NCBI GenBank assembly: GCA_040003255.1
Contig: JBDUCV010000006.1
Coordinates: 1-51,960 of the forward strand
Origin: JBDUCV01 sp040003255
GTDB taxonomy: Bacteria > Actinomycetota > Actinomycetes > Mycobacteriales > Jatrophihabitantaceae
Direction: 5' to 3'
DNA: 51,960 nt
The translations under genes were made by a program, and so were the position numbers. This document shows positions 40,591 to 49,117 of the stretch, one piece after another (position 1 is the first letter of the stretch; each line of letters starts with the position of its first letter). Below the pieces are notes generated by a model. The model was not told the DNA's origin. It saw only the letters and a list, made by a program, of their open reading frames with translations, and made no database searches.

Positions 40591-41157
40591 TCAGGTGAGT
40601 GGGACGCCGGAACGGGTGAAGAACCAGAGTGCGGACGTGAGCCAGATCAGGATGAACACGGCGAACAGTGAGCCGCCAAGCACCGGCACCGCCCACTGCG
40701 GGACGCCGCGCAGTCTTAGGCCGAGCATCTTTGCGGCGTACGCCCCGTAGAAGGCGCAACCGAAGATGCTGTGCAGCAGGACGCGCGGCGTGGTGGTGAC
40801 GAAGCCGAGCGACCAGATGCAATGCAAGGCGACGGGCAGGGTCACCACGAAGGCGACGCTGCCGCTCCAGCGATGCACCGGACTGATCCAGGTGGGCGCG
40901 TCACCGGCACCCGGCAGGTGGCCCCACATCCACAGCGCGCTGGTGACCTGTACCAAGACGAGCAGCAGCGCCACCGTCGCGAGCCACGTCTTGAGCTGGA
41001 GCACGCCCGAGAACCCGACGAGGAACAGCGGCCGCAGCGCCGGCTGGTGCACCCTCGCGTACACACCGAGGGCGACGGAAATCGCCACGCCGACGAGCAA
41101 TGCAGCGGTCAGCTCGAGCCGGCCCCGCCGGGCGTCCGTAGCCGTGCTGCTGACCAT
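40591..41157 (-). CDS. DUF6529/cytochrome b561-like membrane protein
   Basis: The 188-aa polytopic protein has about five helices: LTAALLVGVAISVALGVYAR, KTWLATVALLLVLVQVTSAL, GSVAFVVTLPVALHCIWSLG, LLHSIFGCAFYGAYAAKML and GGSLFAVFILIWLTSALWFF. Histidines in PVHRWSG, VALHCIW and LLHSIFG lie near helix ends in a pattern compatible with bis-His haem b binding, as in cytochrome b561 relatives. This is an inference, since DUF6529 has no proven cofactor. ATG 41157 is chosen because the upstream codons are not membrane-like. It heads the Rieske operon. Confidence 0.65.
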   Translation of the reverse strand: MVSSTATDARRGRLELTAALLVGVAISVALGVYARVHQPALRPLFLVGFSGVLQLKTWLATVALLLVLVQVTSALWMWGHLPGAGDAPTWISPVHRWSGSVAFVVTLPVALHCIWSLGFVTTTPRVLLHSIFGCAFYGAYAAKMLGLRLRGVPQWAVPVLGGSLFAVFILIWLTSALWFFTRSGVPLT

Positions 41158-41282
41158 GGACCTGGCTTCCTGTCGAGTGAAGGCGTTCGAGGGCATCCAG
41201 CGTCGCATCAACCCGGACGGGCGGCAATCGGGCTACTGCGGCGGCGCGATCGTGGCATCTAGGTGCAATCCGGTCGCGCCGC

Positions 41283-41288
41283 TATCGT
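41283..41288 (+). promoter_or_regulatory. -10 box of the AI-2E family gene (probably leaderless)
   Basis: TATCGT fits TANNNT and ends 6 nt before GTG 41295, with no ribosome binding site between. Confidence 0.4.
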
Positions 41289-41294
41289 CGCAGC

Positions 41295-42494
41295 GTGAGT
41301 ACGCCATCCGTCGGTCAGCCGGCGCCCCCCGAGCCCAGCACGCCACCGCTCTCGGATACCACGCACGACGCGATGGAGGGCGTGACCTGGCCGGTGCGGG
41401 TGGCTGCCGCGTGGAGCTGGCGGCTGATCGTGATCGCCGCGGCGATCTACCTCGTCGTGAAGGTGATCTCCGCAGTCTCGCTGGTCGCGTTCTCCCTCGT
41501 CCTCGCCCTGTTCCTGGTCGCGGTGTTGCACCCGCTCGAGGCAAAGCTGCGGACCGCGCTGCACGGCCCTAAGTCGCTGCCCGCGGCGATCACTTTGCTG
41601 TTCGGCATTGCGGTGCTGTTCGGCGTCGGCTGGTTCGTCAGCTGGCAGATCGCGAGGCACTCGGCGCAACTCGGCGATCAGATCCACAACTTCGTCGATA
41701 AGACTCGCGACTGGCTCATGAGCGGTCCGCTGCATCTCAAGCAGAACGACCTCGACAAGCTCGTCGACAACATCAACGCGACGATCAAGAACAATCAGGG
41801 GAAGTTGATCAGCGGCGCGATCGCCACCGTGCGCACCCTCGCTGAGGCTGCCGGCGCATTGCTGCTCATCCTGCTGTCGACGTTCTTCTTGCTGCGCGAC
41901 GGCGACCTGATCTGGCGCTGGGTGCTGGCGCTGTTCCCGCAGGCGGCCCAGCCCCGAGTCGATCACGCCGGACGGGTGGGCTGGCGCACGTTCGGCGGCT
42001 ACATGCGCGGCGTGGTCCTCATCGCGATGTTCCACGCGGTCACGATCACGATCGTGCTCGTGGTCCTGCGGGTGCCGCTCGCCGCCGCCCTCGGCGTGCT
42101 GATCTTCCTCGGTTCGTTCATCCCATTGCTGGGTCTGACCGTGACCGGCACACTTTGCGTTGCCGTAACACTGCTCGAACACGGCGTGACGGCGGCGATC
42201 GTCGTCGGGGTGGCGATCATCGTCCTGGTGCAGGTCGAGGGGCACTTCCTCCAGCCGCTCATCATGAGCCGTACGGTCCAAGTGCATCCGCTCGCGATCG
42301 CCGTGTCCGTGTTGGCCGGAACGTTGGTGGCGGGCATCCCTGGGGCGCTGATCGCCGTCCCGCTCGTCGCGTTCATCAACACGACGGTGCGGGCGCTGCG
42401 CTCACCGCGCACCGACCTGCCCGAGGAGCCGTTCCCGGTGGACGAGCACGCGTCGGGCACGGCCCCGGCCGCGGGGTCAGCGCCGCCCGGCTGA
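41295..42494 (+). CDS. AI-2E family transporter
   Basis: The 399-aa membrane protein has N-terminal helices (AIYLVVKVISAVSLVAFSLV) and a long amphipathic extracytoplasmic-type stretch (residues ~125-185). Then come the family core ALLLILLSTFFLLRDGDLIWR and FLGSFIPLLGLTVTGTLCVA, and the signature VEGHFLQPLIMSRTVQVHPL. Members export autoinducer-2 or, in other branches, act as sodium/proton antiporters or fatty-acid exporters, so the substrate is open. A hydrophilic tail of about 40 residues follows. It converges with the orphan ABC ATPase. Confidence 0.88.
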   Translation: MSTPSVGQPAPPEPSTPPLSDTTHDAMEGVTWPVRVAAAWSWRLIVIAAAIYLVVKVISAVSLVAFSLVLALFLVAVLHPLEAKLRTALHGPKSLPAAITLLFGIAVLFGVGWFVSWQIARHSAQLGDQIHNFVDKTRDWLMSGPLHLKQNDLDKLVDNINATIKNNQGKLISGAIATVRTLAEAAGALLLILLSTFFLLRDGDLIWRWVLALFPQAAQPRVDHAGRVGWRTFGGYMRGVVLIAMFHAVTITIVLVVLRVPLAAALGVLIFLGSFIPLLGLTVTGTLCVAVTLLEHGVTAAIVVGVAIIVLVQVEGHFLQPLIMSRTVQVHPLAIAVSVLAGTLVAGIPGALIAVPLVAFINTTVRALRSPRTDLPEEPFPVDEHASGTAPAAGSAPPG

Positions 42495-42554
42495 TCGCGG
42501 GTGCTGGCTCGTGGACGTGGTTTGCCGGGGCTGGGCTGGACAGCGCCCCAGGGC

Positions 42555-43715
42555 TTAGGCCGGGGCAGCGGGATGTAGCAGCGCCAGCCCGGTAGCCGGG
42601 TCGAAGACATGCGCCCGGGACGCATCGACGCTGAGCGCGACTGTCGATCCGGGCCGCACGGAGGTCGTCCGGCCGAACCGTGCTCGCAGCCGAGCGTCCC
42701 CGCCCGCCCCATCGGCTCGGCTTACCGGCACTGCCGGCGCCGCCACCCGGACGGTGACCAGGGTGTCCGGGCCGGTGAATTCGACGTGCTCGACGATGCC
42801 GGGGAGCTGGATCCTGCGCGGATCGTCGTCGTGAGCCCCCTCGTGCACGTCCTCGACGCGCAGACCGAGCACGACGTCGCGGCCGACGTACTCGCCCAAT
42901 TCGGCCGGGAGCGAAGCCCACAAGGGAAGCGTCCGGGCAGCGACCTGGTAGCCCGCCTCGGCACCGGACGTAACGACGCGGGCGGGCAGCAGCCCGATCG
43001 GCATCGACGTGACGAAGTCCGCCACGAGCATGTCCGCCGGGTAGGCGTATAGGTCGTGTGGCGTCCCGATCTGAACGACCTGGCCGTCGCGCAGCACCGC
43101 GACGCGGTCAGCGATGGCAAGCGCGTCGGACGGGTCATGCGTGACATAGAGCGCGGTGACGCCGGTATTCTTCACGACATCGGCGACATGCCGTCGCATC
43201 CGGCCGCGATGGGCAGCATCGAGATGAGCGAGCGGTTCGTCGAACAGGAATGCCGATGGTTCGCGGACCATCGCCCGGCCGACCCCGACCTGTCCGCGCT
43301 CTCCGGCGGACAAAGTGTGCGGCTTGCGTGACAGCACCCTGGTGAGATGCAGTCCGCGTGCCTGGGCCAGCACCCGATCGTGGACCTCGGCCTCGGGCAG
43401 CCGGCGGATGGTCAGCCCGAAACCGAGATTCGCCGCCACGTCGAGGGTTGGCGCGAGACTGCTGTGCTCGAACACCATGGCCAGATTGCGTTTGTGCGTA
43501 GGCAGACCGGTGACCCGCTCACCGGCGATCACCACCTCACCGCTCCGGACGGACGTCAGCCCGGCGATGGTGCGCAGCAGCGTCGACTTGCCGCTGCCCG
43601 ACGGACCGAGGATGACGAGCAGCTCGCCGGGTCCGGCGAGCACGGTCACCTCGTGCAGCGCGACTGAGCCATCGCGGTGGACGACAGTTACCTCACGTAA
43701 ACCGGTGTACGCCAT
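42555..43715 (-). CDS. Orphan ABC transporter ATPase (MalK/UgpC-like)
   Basis: The 386-aa ATPase has Walker A GPSGSGKSTLLRTIAGL, Walker B FLFDEPLAHLD, switch His in YVTHDPSDAL, and a C-terminal TOBE-type regulatory domain (residues ~240-386) as in sugar-importer ATPases. Two departures are visible: the Q-loop reads MVFEHSSLAP, with Glu where Gln is normal, and the signature LSAGERGQVGVGRAM replaces LSGGQ. No permease or binding protein is adjacent, so it may serve transporters encoded elsewhere or have lost efficient coupling. Confidence 0.85.
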   Translation of the reverse strand: MAYTGLREVTVVHRDGSVALHEVTVLAGPGELLVILGPSGSGKSTLLRTIAGLTSVRSGEVVIAGERVTGLPTHKRNLAMVFEHSSLAPTLDVAANLGFGLTIRRLPEAEVHDRVLAQARGLHLTRVLSRKPHTLSAGERGQVGVGRAMVREPSAFLFDEPLAHLDAAHRGRMRRHVADVVKNTGVTALYVTHDPSDALAIADRVAVLRDGQVVQIGTPHDLYAYPADMLVADFVTSMPIGLLPARVVTSGAEAGYQVAARTLPLWASLPAELGEYVGRDVVLGLRVEDVHEGAHDDDPRRIQLPGIVEHVEFTGPDTLVTVRVAAPAVPVSRADGAGGDARLRARFGRTTSVRPGSTVALSVDASRAHVFDPATGLALLHPAAPA

Positions 43716-43757
43716 GGGCCTCCTTGCAGCCCAGGGTAATCACGCGAGGTGAGGTGT

Positions 43758-44633
43758 TTAGGGATCGAGCCGGCGCAGCTGTTCTTCGGCGGTACGGAGC
43801 CGGCTGCGTACCCGCCGGACTTCGACTCTTGCGCGATCCAGATCGCGGCGGGCGTCGGCGATCTGGGCCTCCAGCAGACCCAGCCGTCGCGCCCGTTCCT
43901 GCTCGCTGCGCTCGGTCGCGGACAGATCACGCTCGGCCGCGGCGACCAACTTCCGGGCGGCCGCGATCCGCTGCTGCTTGCGAGCCCGCTGCTCCTTCGC
44001 CAACACGAGTTGCGCCGCCTCGGCCGACCGGTCCGTCGCCCGCGCAGGTTTGCCCGCATTCCGCGCCACGGGCTTGGCCGACCGCTTGGCGGGTTTGCCG
44101 GATCGCGGCGCGGTCGGTGGCGCGACCAGAAAGAGGTCGGCTCGCGAGCCGGAGCCGAAGCCATCCCAGCGTGCTGCCCGCAGCAGCGTCCCCGACGTCA
44201 AACGATGTGCGACGTCAGCGTCTGCGAGGGCGGCCGACAGCGTCGAGCGCACCTCCTCGCGCACCGCCGCACCGGGCGAGCGCTGGCCGGTCGCCGTGAA
44301 CGCGACGCGGGCGAGAGATTCGACGAGCTGACCTCGGCGTCGGGACAGCTCACGCAACTGTTCGCCATCGAGATTGTGTTCGGCCTCGCGTAACTGGTCG
44401 CCAAGTTCGACAAGCTGGTCGAGCTGATCGGGATCGGTGCGGGCGAGGGAGTTCAACGTCCACGCGCTGCGAGTGGGCTTATGCAGGCCAGCGATCTGCT
44501 TGGCCGCCGCCGGTTGGCCTGCGGTTCGGGCCTCGACGGCCAGCGCAGCGCGACGAGCGATGAACTGATCCGGATCCAGCCCGTACAACTCCGCCGCCGC
44601 TTGGCGGACCAGGTCGGATTCGCGCACGCCCAT
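43758..44633 (-). CDS. Hypothetical coiled-coil protein
   Basis: The 291-aa soluble protein is rich in Arg, Ala, Glu and Leu. The N-terminal third (VRQAAAELYGLDPDQFIARR, AAAKQIAGLHKPTRSAWTLN) is a conserved-looking helical module seen in actinobacterial proteins of unknown function. A basic, Lys/Ala/Pro-rich linker (residues ~175-205) comes next, then a long coiled coil to the C-terminus (AAERDLSATERSEQERARRL). The architecture suggests a nucleic-acid- or chromosome-associated role, but no enzymatic motif is present. ATG 44633 is chosen; ATG 44642 is also possible. It is divergent from the kinase gene. Confidence 0.7.
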   Translation of the reverse strand: MGVRESDLVRQAAAELYGLDPDQFIARRAALAVEARTAGQPAAAKQIAGLHKPTRSAWTLNSLARTDPDQLDQLVELGDQLREAEHNLDGEQLRELSRRRGQLVESLARVAFTATGQRSPGAAVREEVRSTLSAALADADVAHRLTSGTLLRAARWDGFGSGSRADLFLVAPPTAPRSGKPAKRSAKPVARNAGKPARATDRSAEAAQLVLAKEQRARKQQRIAAARKLVAAAERDLSATERSEQERARRLGLLEAQIADARRDLDRARVEVRRVRSRLRTAEEQLRRLDP

Positions 44634-44724
44634 GCGGGTCATCTTGCTCGCGCCCAGCACGCGCCCGGTACCGTCGCCGACGAGGAAGCACATTCTCACG
44701 GGCGGCTGGCGACCGGGAGCGCTT

Positions 44725-45609
44725 GTGGTCGAGATGCCAGAGCGGGCCTTCGCACTGCCGCCACGACTTGTCGAAGCCGCTCGCTTCGATTCGACCGGGC
44801 ATTTGACGGACTGGATCGCGACGCTGCCGGCGACGATCGATGTGTTGCGCTCGCTGTGGCGCCTCGACCTTGGCCCGGTCATGCTGCCGGGCGGGGCAGG
44901 TTCGTGGGTAGCTCCGCTCGTCGGCCGCGATTTGGTGCTCAAGGTCGCGTTTCGCCATGTCGAGGCCGATGGCGAGGTCGCGATGCTGCGGCTGCTCGAT
45001 GGCCGCGGGGCCGTGCGTCTCGTCGACGACTGGTCAGATGACTCGACGGTCGCGCTGCTTCTTGAGCGGTGCCGACCCGGCCACACCCTCGGCGAAACCG
45101 TTCCCGAGGAGGGGCAGGACCGCATCGTGTGTGATCTGCTCGCCCGGGTGTGGGCAACGCAGGCCAACAGCACGTTCCGCGTCTTGGAGCGGATGTGCGC
45201 GTACTGGGCCGAGCAGTTCGAGGACAAAATCGAGCGAGGGATCGGTGCGATGGACCGGCACCTTGCCGACGACGGGTTGAGGGTTTGGCGAGCGTTGGCC
45301 AGCGAGCCGAGCGCCGATGCGTTGCTGTGCACCGACCTGCACGCCGGCAACATCCTGGCAGCGCAGCGCGAACCGTGGTTGCTGATCGACCCGAAGCCGC
45401 ACCTGGGTGATCCGGCGTACGACGTCCTGCAGCACATGCTCAATTGCGACGAACGGCTGCGCGCCGATCCGGTTGCGTTGTGCCGGCGGATGGCTGCGCT
45501 GACCGAACTGGACGCCGATCGGGTCAGCGGATGGCTGTTCGCGCGGTGCGTCATCGAAGGATTGGATCGTCCCTGGCTGCAGGATGTGGCGCGCATGCTG
45601 GCGCGCTAG
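44725..45609 (+). CDS. Aminoglycoside/hydroxyurea phosphotransferase family kinase
   Basis: The 294-aa protein matches the APH(6)/hydroxyurea kinase family. It has a variable ATP-binding N-lobe (GSWVAPLVGRDLVLKVAF), the catalytic loop ALLCTDLHAGNILAAQ (Asp general base, Asn metal ligand) and the metal Asp in WLLIDPKPHLGDPAYDVLQH. True APH(6) enzymes inactivate streptomycin; many chromosomal actinobacterial members have unknown metabolic substrates, so resistance should not be assumed. GTG 44725 is chosen because GGGAG lies 6 nt upstream; ATG 44734 is possible. It is unlinked to any resistance gene cluster. Confidence 0.82.
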   Translation: MVEMPERAFALPPRLVEAARFDSTGHLTDWIATLPATIDVLRSLWRLDLGPVMLPGGAGSWVAPLVGRDLVLKVAFRHVEADGEVAMLRLLDGRGAVRLVDDWSDDSTVALLLERCRPGHTLGETVPEEGQDRIVCDLLARVWATQANSTFRVLERMCAYWAEQFEDKIERGIGAMDRHLADDGLRVWRALASEPSADALLCTDLHAGNILAAQREPWLLIDPKPHLGDPAYDVLQHMLNCDERLRADPVALCRRMAALTELDADRVSGWLFARCVIEGLDRPWLQDVARMLAR

Positions 45610-45662
45610 CACACAACGCTGGTCCTTGTCCTCAACGAGAGGCGGGAGTTCGGCTGACGTGG

Positions 45663-46403
45663 CTAACCAGCGACGTGCCGACAGAACTCAGTCGTCGACC
45701 AGTACTGGCCGTCCGCATTGATGGCGTAGGCCTCGTACTCGGGAAGGGTCTCGAGCCAGTCGCGAGCCGCAGCGCCCATCGCGACTCCCGCGGTCGCGTA
45801 ACCGTCGGCGATGCCGAGGTCGGGCCCGACAACGGTGAGACTCGTGATCTCGGTGGCGGGGCGGTCGGTTGTCGGATCGATGACGTGCGCACCCCGTTCG
45901 GCGGTGCCCGAGGTGGCAACGGCGAGATCCCGGGCCGCGACAACAGCGAGAATGTGGCGGGGTAGGCCGGGGTCGGCGATGCCGATCCGCCACGCGCTGC
46001 CGTCGCCGCTTTCGCCGGACGCTCTGACGTCCCCGCCGCCACCGATCGCGTGGTTGACGAACCCGCGAGCGCGGAGTTGGGCACTCGCCCGTTCGACGGA
46101 CCAGCCCTTGACGAATCCGCAGGGGTCAAGAGCGCCGTGCGGGGTCACCGTGAAGTAGCCATTCGACGCGGCACTGAGCTTGTGGCACTGGTTGAAAACT
46201 TCAACGACATCTCCCGGGCAGCCGTCGAGGGTCAATTCATCCCGTTGCAGGCTGCTGACCACGCTGTCGGCCCGATAGGGCGAGAACGTCTCATCTACCC
46301 AGTGCAACCAGGCCACTGTCTCGTCCAACGCCGCCGTTGGGTCGCGGTCGGACCGGACGTCGAAGGAGAAGACGGTGCCCATGATCTGTTCGACGCGTCG
46401 CAT
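45663..46403 (-). CDS. apbE: FAD:protein FMN transferase
   Basis: The 246-aa ApbE-type enzyme cleaves FAD and attaches FMN to a Thr on an extracytoplasmic flavoprotein. Motifs present are QIMGTVFSFDVRS at the start, DPCGFVKGWSVERA, GGGGDVRASGES, HVIDPTTDRPAT and the metal-ligand region LGIADGYATAGVAMG. The protein lacks a signal peptide, so it may act inside or be an atypical short form of the usually about 300-aa lipoprotein. The FMN-binding gene lies 12 bp upstream and is its evident substrate. ATG 46403 begins MRRVEQIMG. Confidence 0.9.
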   Translation of the reverse strand: MRRVEQIMGTVFSFDVRSDRDPTAALDETVAWLHWVDETFSPYRADSVVSSLQRDELTLDGCPGDVVEVFNQCHKLSAASNGYFTVTPHGALDPCGFVKGWSVERASAQLRARGFVNHAIGGGGDVRASGESGDGSAWRIGIADPGLPRHILAVVAARDLAVATSGTAERGAHVIDPTTDRPATEITSLTVVGPDLGIADGYATAGVAMGAAARDWLETLPEYEAYAINADGQYWSTTEFCRHVAG

Positions 46404-46415
46404 TGTCGGGTCGCT

Positions 46416-46883
46416 TCAGCGGTGCAGCATGTCGAGCGCGGACTGCAATGACCGCAGGTAGCCGTCGCTGGTGACCGTGGCCTGCGACACCATGTCGACG
46501 TGGGCGCTCTGCGCAGCGAGTACGGCTGAGCGCAGCTTCGGCACCGCCATCGCGCTGAGCTGCACGTCCAGCGGATTGCCGTGCGGCAACTCCAGCGCTT
46601 TAACCTCAATGATCCGACGCTGATCCACCGTCACTCGTACCTGGACGACTCCGTAATCGGTGCTAACCGGCTGCCCGGTCACGACATGCCGTCCCGGGGG
46701 TAGAACTGGCGCCGGCGGGCTTGACGCGGCCGGCGGTGGGGTCGAACCGGACGTCGATGGGCGCCGGATGGCTGGCGGTGTCGACGTGCCGGCGTCGCCG
46801 GAGCTGACGGTATGTGCTCGGAAGGTGAGGATGAGCACTAGCCCGACGATTGTGGCCACGATCAGGACGATGGATCGACGCAT
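46416..46883 (-). CDS. FMN-binding domain protein (ApbE substrate)
   Basis: The 155-aa protein has an N-terminal anchor RRSIVLIVATIVGLVLILTF and a Ser/Thr/Pro/Ala-rich linker (residues ~30-65). A small FMN_bind domain follows, ending in VDMVSQATVTSDGYLRSLQS. The Thr of SQAT corresponds to the FMN-accepting Thr of the usual SGAT motif, with Gln in place of Gly. In NqrC/RnfG-like proteins this Thr carries FMN by a phosphoester bond. It sits outside the membrane and should relay electrons between the reductase and an unknown acceptor. It lies 11 bp after the reductase gene. Confidence 0.83.
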   Translation of the reverse strand: MRRSIVLIVATIVGLVLILTFRAHTVSSGDAGTSTPPAIRRPSTSGSTPPPAASSPPAPVLPPGRHVVTGQPVSTDYGVVQVRVTVDQRRIIEVKALELPHGNPLDVQLSAMAVPKLRSAVLAAQSAHVDMVSQATVTSDGYLRSLQSALDMLHR

Positions 46884-46894
46884 CTCTAATCTCC

Positions 46895-48265
46895 TCAGAC
46901 GGTGTGCAGGACGAAGGTCTCGGTGTGCAGCTGGCACTGCGGCACTCCGATCGAGCGCAGCTGGCGTTCGACCGCCGCCGTCATCTGACTCGGGCCGCAC
47001 AGGTAGACGTCGCGTTCGGCGACGTCCGGGACGAAACGCAGCAACGTCGCTGCGGTGAGCGGGTCGCCGATCTCGGTGCGGCAACCCACCAGGTAGTGGA
47101 TCGAGGCGCCGCGGGCCGCCGCGATCGTGTCGAGCTCATCACGGAACACGACCGCCTCGGCGCTGTGGGCCCGGTAGATGAGCGTGAGCTGCCCTGGCTC
47201 GGCCGGCAGCGTCTCGAGCAGCGCCCGCAGCGGCGTAATGCCGATTCCTCCGGCCACGAGCAGCACACCGGGCCGGTGCGCACGACTCGCGGTCAGCGCG
47301 CCGTACGGTCCCTCGGCGATCACCGAGGTGCCGGGGCGCAGGGTGTGCAGGCCGCGGCTGTGGTCGCCGACCGCCTTGGCGGTGATGCGCAGCCGGTCGG
47401 CGGCTGGCGGGGCGGACAGCGAGTACGGGTTCGCCGACCACCAGTGCTTACCGGTAAGGAAGCGCCAACGGAAGAACTGTCCAGGGCGGGCACCGAGCCG
47501 GTTGAGATCGCGACCGGTGATGACCACGGACGTCGTACCCGGCGCGACTTCGGTCACCGACTCGACCCGAAGCCGGTGCCGGATGGACCGGTGCAGCGGG
47601 GTCACGACCCGATACAAGAGCACGGCGATCGCCACGACGCCGTAGAGCCCGCGCCAAGTCCACCGGGCGGCCGTGCTGGCGGCGAAGTGCTCGCCGTTGG
47701 CGAGCTGGTGGCTCAGCGCCAGCGCCGTGGCAAGGTAAACGTACAGATGGAGGTGGAACCATGTCTCATAACGCAGTCGTCGACGGACGGCCCGCATCGA
47801 GACCACTCCGACCAGCAACAGCAGGCCAAGTGCGGCCGTCGCCATCAGCACATCCGGATAGCTCACGACGAGGATCTGCGCCTGCGGAACTAGCCGTTGA
47901 TCCGCGAGCCCGGCGTACCCCCACAGGATGAGCAGCGCGTGTCCGACAGCCAGCACGACGAGGCATCCGCCCCCCGTGCCGTGCAGCCGGGCTAGCCGCT
48001 GCGTGTCGACGCCATGTTCGACGTAGGGGATTCGCGCCCGTAACGCGAGCTGTACGAGGACAAGGTATGCAGCGACCAATCCGCAGAGGCGGCCATAGTC
48101 CACCAGCCTCGATGCGGCCGATGTCGGTGGCGCACCCCCCGCCCACCACAGGATCACGACGCCGGCGAATCCCAAGTAGATGACGGCGACGACGACCGTG
48201 GCGGCGCTCGGGCGGCGGACCGGACGACTGCCCCGCATCGGGATGGCGACGGGTGTGCTCGACAC
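46895..48265 (-). CDS. Ferric reductase-like transmembrane ferredoxin reductase
   Basis: The 456-aa membrane flavocytochrome has six helices in the first half, with haem-candidate His in LARLHGTGGG, AVGHALLILWGY, WFHLHLYVYL and LALSHQLANG. The cytosolic half is a FAD/NAD(P)H reductase, with the FAD segment WSANPYSLSAPP, the pyridine-nucleotide motif LLVAGGIGITPLRALLETLP and CGPSQMTAAVERQL. It would move electrons from NAD(P)H across the membrane. GTG 48265 (VSSTPVAIP) has GGGAG about 6 nt upstream. It heads the operon with the FMN-binding protein and apbE, a known pairing for extracytoplasmic flavin electron transfer. Confidence 0.88.
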   Translation of the reverse strand: MSSTPVAIPMRGSRPVRRPSAATVVVAVIYLGFAGVVILWWAGGAPPTSAASRLVDYGRLCGLVAAYLVLVQLALRARIPYVEHGVDTQRLARLHGTGGGCLVVLAVGHALLILWGYAGLADQRLVPQAQILVVSYPDVLMATAALGLLLLVGVVSMRAVRRRLRYETWFHLHLYVYLATALALSHQLANGEHFAASTAARWTWRGLYGVVAIAVLLYRVVTPLHRSIRHRLRVESVTEVAPGTTSVVITGRDLNRLGARPGQFFRWRFLTGKHWWSANPYSLSAPPAADRLRITAKAVGDHSRGLHTLRPGTSVIAEGPYGALTASRAHRPGVLLVAGGIGITPLRALLETLPAEPGQLTLIYRAHSAEAVVFRDELDTIAAARGASIHYLVGCRTEIGDPLTAATLLRFVPDVAERDVYLCGPSQMTAAVERQLRSIGVPQCQLHTETFVLHTV

Positions 48266-48298
48266 AGGACTCCCTCGCGTCGGTCGGCTCCTTGCCGT

Positions 48299-48328
48299 TA
48301 TCTACCGCGCAAAACCAAGTTGGGTTCC
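48299..48328 (-). promoter_or_regulatory. Candidate promoter of the flavin redox operon
   Basis: On the minus strand, GGAACC (48328-48323) and TAGATA (48304-48299) are 18 bp apart. GGAAC is the usual -35 of ECF sigma promoters, and the divergent gene encodes an ECF sigma factor. TAGATA also fits a SigA -10, so the assignment is tentative. Confidence 0.35.
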
Positions 48329-48466
48329 GCTGATCGATTGGCGGCGGTTGATCGGAGGCGGCCCGGTGAGCGGGCCCGCGGATCGATGGAACGAACCGTG
48401 GGCCAGCGGCGTATTCCTATTGCGGCCGACCCCGTTCTGCGGCCGGTCGAAGTTGCGGAGGCGCGC

Positions 48467-49117
48467 GTGCACCCTGATCCGGCAGGGGGTCGCCCGCACC
48501 GCCATGCGCAGGACACTGAACCGGTGCTGCGCTTAGTCTCGGCGCCGGATCCGGCTGACGAGACGGGGTCGAGGGTGGGCGAGGACGATGAGCAACTGGT
48601 TGCTCTTGCCCGGCGCGGCGAGCTGGCGGCTTTCGACGAATTGGTCCGGCGCCATCAGTCCGTGGCCTACCGGACGGCGCGGATCGTCGTCGGTGCGGAC
48701 GACGCGCAAGACGTCGCCCAAGACGCGTTCGTCAAGGCCTACCGAGGGTTGGCCGGTTTCCGCGAAGGTTCGCCGTTTCGCCCCTGGCTGCTGGCGATCG
48801 TCACGAACGTGGCGCGCGACCACCGGCGCTCAGCCGGGCGGCGGCTGGCGGCGGTTGCCCGGCTCGGCGGTCGGCGGTGGTCTGAGCCGGAACCGGACGA
48901 ACTCGCGCTCGCGGCTGCCGGTCGTCGCCAGTTGCTGGATGCCCTGCGGACGCTGCCGGAAAACGACCAGCTCGTGCTGCATTGCCGCTATCTGCTCGAC
49001 CTCAGCGAGGCGGAGACGGCCCAGGTCCTCCACATCCCGCTGGGAACCGTGAAGTCGCGGCTGTCTCGAGCCATGAATCGGCTGCGGGACAGGCTGGCCG
49101 GCGGAGGCATGCAATGA
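48467..49117 (+). CDS. ECF-type RNA polymerase sigma factor
   Basis: The 216-aa sigma-70 family factor has region 2 (residues ~45-105): LVALARRGELAAFDELVRRH, DDAQDVAQDAFVKAYRGLAG and FRPWLLAIVTNVARDHRR. Region 4 (~155-210) reads LPENDQLVLHCRYLLDLSEA, then LGTVKSRLSRAMNRLRDRL. GTG 48467 is chosen for its GGAGG site 5 nt upstream; GTG 48575 would give a shorter form lacking a 36-residue polar N-terminus. The stop overlaps the next start as ATGA, tying it to a membrane protein that is probably its anti-sigma or sensor. Confidence 0.87.
   Translation: MHPDPAGGRPHRHAQDTEPVLRLVSAPDPADETGSRVGEDDEQLVALARRGELAAFDELVRRHQSVAYRTARIVVGADDAQDVAQDAFVKAYRGLAGFREGSPFRPWLLAIVTNVARDHRRSAGRRLAAVARLGGRRWSEPEPDELALAAAGRRQLLDALRTLPENDQLVLHCRYLLDLSEAETAQVLHIPLGTVKSRLSRAMNRLRDRLAGGGMQ

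Noticed and set aside
42527..42549. GGGGCTG...CAGCGCCCC stem between the AI-2E and ABC genes
   Set aside because: The stem needs a bulge and is short. The position between convergent genes suits a terminator, but the pairing is too weak to call.
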